Shown piece by piece: positions 56,669-64,000 of a stretch of DNA of 64,000 nucleotides. A program made the position numbers and the translations under genes. Position 1 is the stretch's first letter; every line of letters starts with the position of its first letter. A model generated the notes under the pieces. That model ran no database searches. It was given only the letters and a program-made list of their open reading frames with translations, and had not been told where the DNA came from. Source of the DNA: Microthrixaceae bacterium (GTDB lineage: Bacteria > Actinomycetota > Acidimicrobiia > Acidimicrobiales > Microtrichaceae); NCBI GenBank assembly GCA_027493675.1, contig JAOSKI010000002.1:87292-151291 (forward strand). Direction: 5' to 3'.

Positions 56669-58281
56669 GACCTGCGGCCTCCACACCCTCGCTGTTGATG
56701 AAGTACTTCCGAGTCGGAGAGGTCCTCCGGGTCGAGAGCGGTCTTCAGGCGGCGCTGCCACACGTGGTAGTTCTCCATGTGGGGTCCGAGCACCTCGTGC
56801 GCATAGGCCCCGGCGAAGAAGGAGAACCCGCCGCCACCGAGGGTTCGCTCCACGATGGAGTGCATCACCGTGTCGGAGAGTGCCTTCAGCTTCTCGTTCT
56901 GCTCGCGGTCGCGGTGGTCGTACAGGACGAGCTCCTCGGTGTGCGCGTACAGCCCGTTCTCGTAGAGCAGGGTGTGGGCATTGTCGACGAGGTCGTCGGC
57001 ACAGGACCCCTCCGCAATGAAGGCCTCCTTCAGCTCCTCTCCGACGGTTGCCTGGCGAAGGGCGTTGGCGATTGCCTCGTCACCGCCCATCGAGGAGTAG
57101 AAGTTGCCGGTTGGGCGGAACATGCCGGGTGCCAGCGAGTTGCGGATCACCGCCCACCAGAGGCCTCCAGGACCGGTGGCCATGAGCCCATCGGTGGTCG
57201 TCACGACTCCGTTGTGCTCGGTCACGATGTCCCTGAGCACTGCGAGCTCGTAGTCGAAGTGCTCCTGGGTGTGACCCTGCAGGATCATGATGAACTGGTT
57301 CTCGAAGGTCCTGGCCTGCACGCGGGCCGTCGGAACGTCGCGGGCCTGACGGAAGATCTCGGGTTCGCCGATGGCAAGCCCGAGCCCGACCGCCGCCTTG
57401 AACTGGGCGTAGCCGATTCCCGCATCACCGATCTCGTAGAGGGCGTCGCCATAGTCGTCGATGTTGGAGAAGATGCAGAGATACGCGCCGTTGAGCGGTG
57501 GCACTTCCACCTCCATGTCCCGAAAGGACCCGTTGGTCACCCTCACCTCACCAGGACCGGACCACGGGTACAGCTTCAATCCGACCCTCGAGAACACCCC
57601 GATTCCCCCGTCCGCGCCGGCGAAGCCTCGGATTGCGCCTCGCAGGCTGGGGCCGGGGCCGTCGGGTGACACCCATCCCCCACCGGTAGCGAAGGATCCG
57701 ACCTGAACGAGCTCCCCGTTCGGCAGGATCCATTCGATCCCCATGAGGTTGCGAGGCGAATAGCCCATCGAGATCGAGGAGAACCCCATTCCCATGTGCG
57801 AGGTCGCGTTGGCGAGTGGGGAGCAGTTGGATCCGGCCCCGTGGATGTGCAGGTTCAGGCCGTGGCGCATGACCTCGGCCTGGATCTGGGCACATGTCAC
57901 GTAGGGCTCCACGACGATTGTCCGGTTCTCCACGTCGAGCTCCAGGATGCGGTTCATCCGCCGCAGGTCGATCTGCACCACGTTGTCGAAGCCCGCACCG
58001 GCATGTGCTCCCCAGCCGGTGGCGAAAGCCTTGAAGCGCAGGTGGTGGCGGTTGCACGCCTGCACCACTGCCTGGATCTCAGCTGTATCGCCCGGCATCA
58101 CCACCGCAATCGGGCGGTGGATCCACACGCCGACCTCCACCTTGTGGAAGGGCTGGGCGGCGTAGGAGTCGAGCACATGGGGATCAGTGCTGACCCATCG
58201 CTCCCCCACGGCCGTCCGCAGGTCGGCAAGTGCCTCCGTATCGATCGGTTCGCCGATGAGATCGTCGGTGTTCACGGTCAT
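56661..58281 (-). CDS. FAD-linked oxidase, VAO / glycolate-oxidase type
   Basis: The 539-residue flavoprotein has a PCMH FAD-binding domain (HRPIAVVMPGDTAEIQAVVQ, KAFATGWGAHAGAGFDNVVQ, NRILELDVENRTIVVEPYVT, HIHGAGSNCSPLANATSHMG, SPRNLMGIEWILPNGELVQV). A substrate cap follows with FRPTGNFYSSMGG. It resembles vanillyl-alcohol oxidase / 4-cresol methylhydroxylase flavoproteins. The substrate is unknown. A frame break near 56705 hides the normal end (FINSEGVEAAGHG), which overlaps etfA by eight bases. The start overlaps the iron-sulfur gene stop by four bases. Confidence 0.85.
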
Positions 58282-59718
58282 GGCCGATCCTCCTCGGTGC
58301 CGGATCCGGTGGATGGGGCAACGGCGACGACGGACCGGTCGGCGTCTGCGAGCTGCAGCGCGGCAAGTTCGCTGATCCCGACGATCTCAAGAACACGGTC
58401 CTCGCCGTTGGCTCTCATCTGCTCGAGCGCCGTGGTGAAGTTGGTGACGCACCAGGGGCAGCTTGTCGCCAGGGTGTCTGCCCCGGTTGCCAGGGCCTCC
58501 TCGAGTCGCTCGGTCGCCACTGAGAGGGAGAACTCCCCGGAACCCTCCGCGCAACCACCGCCCGCGCCACAACACCAGGAGAACTCACGGATCCTTTGCA
58601 TCTCGACCAAGGTGACGCCCGGAAGGGCCACCAGGACCTCGCGAGGGGCGTCGTAGCGGCCGCCACGACCGTCGCGGCGGGTGGCATCGGGACGGTCGAT
58701 CTTCGGGCCCTCGAACTCACCCGCGTAGTCCTCGCCCCGTCGGCCCAGGTGGCACGGGTCGTGGTAGGTGACGACCCGCTCGCGTACGACGTTGCTGGTG
58801 ATGACGGGCCTGTTGCCCGGTGGCCTCAGCACCGGCGGTGTCGCCGTCAACGTCGTGATCGGTGACGCCGGCGGGGGTCGTGTTCGAGAAGGTGCCGGTC
58901 AGGGTGCCTTCTCGGACGGCCTCGGCGGCGATCTCGCTGATGTGGCGCACCGGCACCCCGAGCTCCTTGCCGTTCCGGGGGTACAGGTAGTTGAAGGCCC
59001 CGAAGCAGTCGGCACAGGCGACGGCGACCATCGACGCGCCACTGGTACGAACCCTGTTGACCATGTCGTCTCCGAAGTTGTGCAACTCGCTGTCGAAGCC
59101 GCACTCGTATGCCCTCTGGCCGCAGCAGGCTTCGGCTGTCCCACTGGTTCCGACCCGCTGGCCGGTCGCCTGGAGGATCTCCACAGCGGCCAACAGGTCG
59201 GCATGCTGGGTCTCGTCGTACGACAAGCGGCAGCCGACGTGGAAGAGGATGTCGACCTGCTCGGCGTTGGCGTCGAGCAGGTCGGTGCCTGCGCTCCAGT
59301 CGGCACGGTTCCCGCGGGGCAGGCCGAACACGTTGTTCTCGGAGCGCATGTTCTCCACGAGCGCGAGGTGATCGAGACGGGCGTGCCCGAGCTCCACGGC
59401 TCGTGCCCTGGCCTCGTGGAACACCTCGGTCGGGTCGATGTCGTTCCGGTAGACCTTGCAGCCCACGTCGCACCCGCCGCACATGGTGCAGGCGTAGAAG
59501 ATGTCCGCGGCGGACTCGTCGAAGTCGGTGCGGCCGTCGAGGATCGACAGAGCCACGTTGAGCTTCCCGGATCCGGAGTAGGCGTGGAAGTCGTTGTACC
59601 AGATCGACGGGCAGACCTGTGACCACCGTTGGCTGCGGATCTGCGCCAGGGGTATCCACTTGCACGAGGAGCAGCGTGAGCAGCCCTCCATGTCGTGACG
59701 ATAGGAATCGAGGCTCAT
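58278..59718 (-). CDS. CCG-domain iron-sulfur oxidoreductase, GlcF/HdrD type (one frame break)
   Basis: The N-terminus has two [4Fe-4S] sets: CSRCSSCKWIP with VCPSIW, and CTMCGGCDVGCKVYRND. Two CCG domains follow: LFHVGCRLSYDETQHADLL with EACCGQRAYECG, and YHDPCHLGRRGEDY with SWCCGAGGGCAEGSG and SCPWCVTNF. This is the plan of GlcF and heterodisulfide-reductase-like electron carriers that pass electrons between a flavin oxidase and a further acceptor. The frame break is near 58830. The ATG overlaps the preceding oxidase stop (ATGA). Confidence 0.88.
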
Positions 59719-61134
59719 GACGCGCTCACCTCCTCGAAGGCCGCTGCGAGAACGGCAGGTTCGAAGCAGCCGGTACCCGGGGAGAGCACGCCATGGGGGT
59801 CGAGCACCTCCTCGACCTTCTGAAGCGTGCGTACGACGTCACCGCAGCGGGCGAAGGTGGGGGCTACGGCTGCCCCTGTGGGTCGGCTGAAGAACGCGCC
59901 GGCATCGATGAGGTCCTCGACGAGCTGGGTGGTTCCTCATCGAGCCTCTCGGCTTCTGCGGGTGTGGTGAAAGCGGTGAGCTCGACGTGGCAGGTGCGAC
60001 CCTGGTTCAGGGGGCTGGAGGTATGCGGCGATCGAATCGCGGGTGAGGCCGTTCTCCCATCGTGTGCGGACCACGTCGACCAGCGGAGCTGCCCGATCCA
60101 TCGTGGTGAGGAACGACAGCTCCCGAGCCGTGCCTGTCGCTGCGAGCTTCCAGTCTTCGAGGTCGTCCGGCAACCTCGGCAAGGAGAAGACAGCCAGGGA
60201 AAGCGCCTCGGCAGGCGTGTCGGTGAGGTCATCAACCTCACTCCCGCGGATTCGGCCAACTCCGCGACCTGATGGAGTTGCATCGTCAGGGACTCCTCTG
60301 GCCGCCGACGGAGCGAGCAGACCCGCAGCAGCACCACCCAGTCGTGCCCGGTCCATCTGCAGGAACCCCCAGCGCCGCCGCCAGCGTGCGTCGAGCCCGC
60401 AGCGGTCGAACACGACGATCTCATCTCCCAGCCTGCGCCGTGTGACCGCCGCGAGGAAGCGTGCGATGGCGCCCAGTTCGGGGGAGCTCACCAGGAGGTC
60501 GCGGTGCAGCTCGGCTCGGAGCTCGAGGCGCAATGACACCCAGGTGGCGATCCCCAGGGCTCCCTGGGATCCCTGAGCGAGCTTGGCGAGGTCGGTCTGC
60601 GCTGGACCGAGAGGGTTCTTCTGGAACATCCCGGCGCGCCACTGCTCCTCGAGGGTGGCACCGGGACCGGCCGCGCTGCCCGTTCGGAACCGGTCGCCGG
60701 TTCCGAACCACAGCTCGGCGCACAGCATGGGATCTGTGAAGTCCCAGTGGTGACGAGGCGCAATCTGTGGTTCGCGATCCATCTGAGAGGCGACCACCGA
60801 CTTCCCCCTTCGGGGGGAGCAGCGGATGACAGAGCCTGAGTCCCTCGGCATCCAGCAACGGCTGGAGCTGGTGGTAGGTGACGCCGGCCTCGACTATTGC
60901 GACCCGTTCACGTGCGCTGACCAATGGCACGTCGCCGAGGCCGGACAGGTCGATGAGGCGGCTGCCGGGGCCGGCAACCGCTCGGCGGTGGCGAGCGGTG
61001 CCCGTCGAGGAGCGCGGCACGAGGCCGTAGCCCCCGCTCGCGGCCTCCTGGATGTGGCGACCGAGGTCCGCCGCGGCGGCAACGGTGACGACGCCGGCGT
61101 CGGCCGATTCGGCGATCGGTGGGGTGGTCGCGAT
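59715..61134 (-). CDS. Second FAD-linked oxidase of the Etf operon (frame-broken)
   Basis: The PCMH-type FAD domain can be pieced together: PPIAESADAGVVTVAAAADL, VPRSSTGTARHRRAVAGPG, LIDLSGLGDVPLVSARERVA, IVEAGVTYHQLQPLLDAEGL, RFRTGSAAGPGATLEEQW and FQKNPLGPAQTDLAKLAQGS with QGALGIATW. The C-terminal half shows LPDDLEDWKLAATGTARELS and ends EVSAS at the iron-sulfur gene start. At least six frame breaks occur. No clear start exists: AAGGAGG at 61139-61145 is followed by ATC at 61134, which may be a misread ATG. GlcE/GlcD-like by family. Confidence 0.75.
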
Positions 61135-61139
61135 CCTGG

Positions 61140-61877
61140 ATCCTCCTTGTGCGAAGCAGGTCCTGGATGCCTGGTCGCGCGGTTGATCACCTCGATGCCT
61201 GCTGCCACCATCGCGACGCGGGCGAGGTCGAACAGCTCCTCGAGCCGGTCGGCGTCGTCGTCCACCTCGTGGGCCACGAAGATCCCGTCGAGTTGCACCA
61301 GGAGCAACCGGGCGAGTTGGTCGTGCGCAGCAGCCAGCTCCGGTGTGGCGCCGCCAGGCGCGAGTGGCGTCCGATCGATGCGGCGATCAGGTCGACGGCC
61401 CGGCGACGGGCCTGCTGGACAGCACCTCTGACCGCCCGGTCGGGGTGGCTACGGTCGAGGCCGAGCCAGAGCATCAGCCGAAGGGCGTGCGGCTCGTTGC
61501 GATAGGCCTTGGTCATCACCTCGAAGAAGCGCTCCAAGTCGGCGGCGGGCGCAAGCGGGCATTGGCGCCGACGTCGGGGCCGGGCGCTCCCCCATTGCTT
61601 GAACCAACTCGGCGTACCAGCGCTCGATGCTGCGTTCCACGATGGCGGCGAGAAGGCCGTCCTTCGAGCCGAAGTGCCAGTAGATGGCCGTAGGTGCCAG
61701 CTCTGTGGCCTTGCAGATCGAACCGATCGAGGTGGCGGCAAACCCCCGCTCGGCCATGAGCTCCGTGGCGGCGCCGAGGATTGCCTCTTTGGATGTGCTG
61801 GAGCGCACGCCGGCGGAGTGAGAACCGGCGGCACCTCGGCGGCGCGGATGGTGAGGGGCATCGTCTTCGTGTGCCAC
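61140..61877 (-). CDS. TetR-family transcriptional regulator (frame-broken)
   Basis: The helix-turn-helix is clear: STSKEAILGAATELMAERGF, AATSIGSICKATELAPTAIY, WHFGSKDGLLAAIVE. The ligand domain continues in other frames (DLERFFEVMTKAYRNEPHAL, LMLWLGLDRSHPDRAVRGAV, QARRRAVDLIAASIGRHSRL, FVAHEVDDDADRLEELFDLA). The GTG at 61877 has GAGGAGGAG just upstream. Breaks lie near 61555 and 61340, and the stop is not resolved; the end given is where the next gene's ribosome site begins. It leads the oxidase-Etf operon and probably controls it. Confidence 0.8.
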
Positions 61878-62068
61878 GTCTCCTCCTCGTCTGCAGCGGC
61901 CCTTCGAGCCTGTAGTGAATGCTACGGTCAGTATGTAACCTTCGCTACGGGAAGGCAAGCGAAATGTTCGGCGCGGCCCTGAGGCCCGTAGGCCACCACT
62001 ACTCCCCCGCCGCGGAAGGCGCGGCGCTGGTTACAGCCGGAAACCCGCTCTCCTATTGGGCGGTGCAC
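61878..62068 (-). promoter_or_regulatory. Promoter region of the TetR-oxidase-Etf operon
   Basis: On the minus strand the stretch from 61960 to 61900 contains GTAGCGAAGGTTACATACTG followed by ACCGTAGCATTCACTAC. GTAGC-type words recur at about 61957 and 61926, so it may hold the TetR operator. No exact palindrome is clear and no -35/-10 pair is certain. Confidence 0.35.
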
Positions 62069-63276
62069 CTAAGGGCGCACCGCCTCAGGCACACTCCCGG
62101 CGGCCCAGGTGTCGATGACGGTGAAGGCGAGTGCCTTCGCTGCGTCGATCACCGCCCGGTCCCCCGAAGGCCCGCGTGCATGTTCCGCGAACTCCGGCGT
62201 ATGGATAGCCACGCCGGGCGGTGCGACCGCGATCATCGGGTGGATCGAGGGGACCTCGTGGCTGATGTTGCCCATGTCGGTGCTGCCCACGACCGGGGTT
62301 GCATCGCTCGGATCGAGGTTGCGCCCAAGGGCGGTGATGTTCTGCGCGTACCGTGACAGGAGCCATTCGTCGGTGATCATCTCCGAATACGCCGGATCCT
62401 GCCACCTGTAGGTCATCCTGGCGCCGGTGGCGACCGCACCGGATTCGAGTGCGGCTACGACGCGTGGCTCGAGTGCGTCCAGGGATGCCGTGTCGGGCGC
62501 TCGAACGTACCAGTGCATCGATGCGTGGGCCGGGACGATGTTGGGCTTGTCCCCACCGTCGACGAACACACCGTGGACCGTTCACGCTCACCGATGTGCT
62601 GACGGAGAGCGGCCACCGCCATGTAACCCAGCACCGCGGCATCCAGCGCGTTCACACCCTTTTCGGGTGCGGCCGCAGCATGCGCCGAGCGGCCTCGTAG
62701 GACACATGCAGCTGATGCACTGCGATGCTGTCCATCGAGGAGAGGTGCGTGGTCGGCGGGATGGACCATCAGGCCGCCACCAGCCCCTCCAGGGCCCCTT
62801 CGCGGGCCATGAGCACCTTGCCTCCGCCACCCTCCTCCGCGGGTGTGCCGAGGACCCCTGATGCGCCCACCTGCGTCTTCGGGAGACAACGTGCCGCAGC
62901 GACGCCCGCTCCGAGCCCGGCTGCGGCGATGACGTTGTGGCCACAGGCATGACCGATGCCAGGAAGGGCGGTCGTATTCGCAGATCACCGCCATCTCCTC
63001 ACGATTGTGGGTTCCACCTCCCACAGGCCCTCGAATGTGGTCTCCGGCTGCAGGCGGACCAGTCTGTGTCGTGTTTTTGCTGTGTGGGCCTCGGACGACG
63101 CCTCCGGTTGTGAGCGGGTCGTGCGCATGATTCTCCGCGAATACTGTCTCGGGATGCTCCCCACAGGTCTTAGTGGAGGATCCCGGTGAGCTCGTCCGTC
63201 GATCGTCGATCAGCGAGCCTCGCACGGTCCTTCAGGCCCCTGGAGGTCCACCCCGAGGCGCGCTCACGTGGCGCAT
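62069..63276 (-). CDS. M20-family amidohydrolase/peptidase, AbgB-like (heavily frame-broken)
   Basis: M20 amidohydrolases cleave N-acyl amino acids or p-aminobenzoyl-glutamate with a two-metal centre. Pieces in order are RARLADRRSTDELTGILH, GEHPETVFAENHAHD, AVICEYDALPGIGHACGHNV (pieced; metal Asp and His), GTPAEEGGGGKVLMAREGAL with the catalytic Glu pair, RGRSAHAAAAPEKGVNALDA (dimerisation His), VDGGDKPNIVPAHASMHWYV, and VVGSTDMGNISHEVPSIHPM. At least six breaks lie between 62550 and 63250; only the last 166 residues are in one frame. ATG 63276 or 63285 is the likely start. Confidence 0.75.
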
Positions 63277-64000
63277 CGTATCCATGTTCCGGAGGGTACT
63301 GCCGACAGCGTGACGACGGTTCGACGCACCGGAGCCGATGGGTCGGCGTCAAGGCGACCCTGGGGTAGTCCGTGTTCGAGCACGATCTTGCCGGAGGCTG
63401 GTTTCCTTCGCGCAGCCGCTCCAGGGGCTCGTGGATACTCCGACAGGGCAGTATCTCGTCGATGACCATCTCCAGGCCGTCGGCCGTGAAGTCGGCAGCG
63501 GGCTCCTCCTGAACTTCCGCGTCTTTGCCAACTGCGGATGATTTGAGTTGCTGAAGAACAGCCGTGGCAACTCGAGCTCCCACCTTGGAGCCGCTGGTGC
63601 CGCCGCAGATGCACATGCGACCGCCAAGCCTCGCGCGTACGTATCGCAGGCTCCACACCTGCAGGCCCGATGCTGTCCACGACCCGTCGGCCGACCGGGA
63701 ACGTTCCTTGCTGTCGAGCGTCAGGGCTGGCCCTGAAGCTCCAGCGCTCTTGCACGCTTCTCAGGGGTCATGAAGTGACCGCTACCTCGGCTCCCAGGTT
63801 TAGCGCTGGCACGAGGCTCATCGCCGCAGTTGCAGACACCGCCACCGATCCCAGTGACCAGCGACCTCGCTTGCGCTTCAGGTGGGGCCCGACGTAGAGC
63901 CTCCCACGCCGTGGTGAGACAGACCGGGTGTGTGGCCACCTCCGTCCAGGTGCGTTCGGGTCTTGTGTCCCAGTTACCAGGTTAACCTTATGTGCAATGG
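63264..64000 (-). CDS. Zinc-binding MDR (quinone/alcohol) oxidoreductase, partial and frame-broken
   Basis: The C-terminal two-thirds of a medium-chain dehydrogenase can be pieced from several frames: LTTAWEALRRAPPEAQARSL with VTGIGGGVC (nucleotide loop), LVLALNLGAEVAVTS, TPEKRARALEL, VDSIGPAGVEPAIRT, GRMCICGGTSGSKV, VELELPRLFF and VIDEILPCRSIHEPLERLRE with GKIVLEHG. The pattern is that of NADPH:quinone-oxidoreductase-like MDR proteins. The N-terminus is beyond the window. The stop at 63264 assumes the last frame holds; conserved sequence ends near 63370. Confidence 0.65.

Noticed and set aside
56433..57669. Plus-strand open frames opposite etfA and the FAD oxidase
   Set aside because: They are antisense to strongly conserved flavoprotein sequence and show no domain of their own.

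Overview
This window is from a high-GC actinobacterium, most likely of the Acidimicrobiia. It carries a mycothione reductase, an AccD-type acyl-CoA carboxylase and the gcvH / FHA protein / MerR / DUF151 nuclease / MerR block that mycobacteria hold around garA. At least 16 genes start six or seven bases after a TANNNT -10 box, so leaderless transcription looks usual in this organism. Many universally conserved genes are broken by one-base indels, often in G or C runs (scpB alone has about four in 200 bases). This looks more like draft sequence than decay, so most broken genes are annotated as whole CDS with the frame breaks described.

Layout. 1-5.6 kb: scpB, rluB, aroH, tyrA, aroA, cmk, plsC (chromosome segregation, rRNA modification, aromatic amino acids, nucleotides, phospholipid). 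5.6-14.3 kb: a small membrane protein, ispH, a lipoprotein hydrolase, a PDZ/radical-SAM DUF512 protein, der, a tandem-FKBP lipoprotein, accD and a one-TM protein. 14.4-19.7 kb: an accessory island at a tRNA-Pro(GGG) gene, with a duplicated tRNA 3' half, fragments of at least one integrase, a 1.6-kb IS1380-like element with terminal inverted repeats, a MntA-HepT toxin-antitoxin pair, an ECF sigma remnant and a structured 37-bp repeat. 19.7-26 kb: a GT2-GtrA glycosyltransferase, a SRAP protein, a HIT protein, pgsA and a large NDP-sugar pyrophosphorylase/phosphomannomutase fusion. 26-33.8 kb: the glycine-cleavage neighbourhood, gcvH to gcvT on the plus strand and gcvP on the minus strand behind a tandem glycine riboswitch.

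33.8-42.4 kb: a CDF efflux pump, a divergent amino-acid-dehydrogenase-like protein, an MscS-like protein, an ECF sigma factor, a hydrolase-Maf fusion, a SnoaL-like protein, YqgE and an EcsC-family protein. 42.4-49.8 kb: two acyl-CoA dehydrogenases resembling the partners of a ChsE1/ChsE2 heteromer, mycothione reductase, a repeat-bearing hypothetical protein, a HAD phosphatase and a crotonase. 49.8-54.8 kb: a GNAT-Nudix fusion, two small proteins, a tandem ThyX-like protein and a nucleoside phosphorylase. 54.8-61.9 kb: a compact minus-strand operon, TetR regulator > FAD oxidase > CCG iron-sulfur protein > VAO-type FAD oxidase > EtfA > EtfB. It looks like a glycolate/lactate-oxidase-type dehydrogenase wired to its own electron-transfer flavoprotein and is the best candidate here for an undescribed system. 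62-64 kb: an M20 amidohydrolase and a zinc-binding MDR oxidoreductase cut by the window edge, both badly frame-broken.
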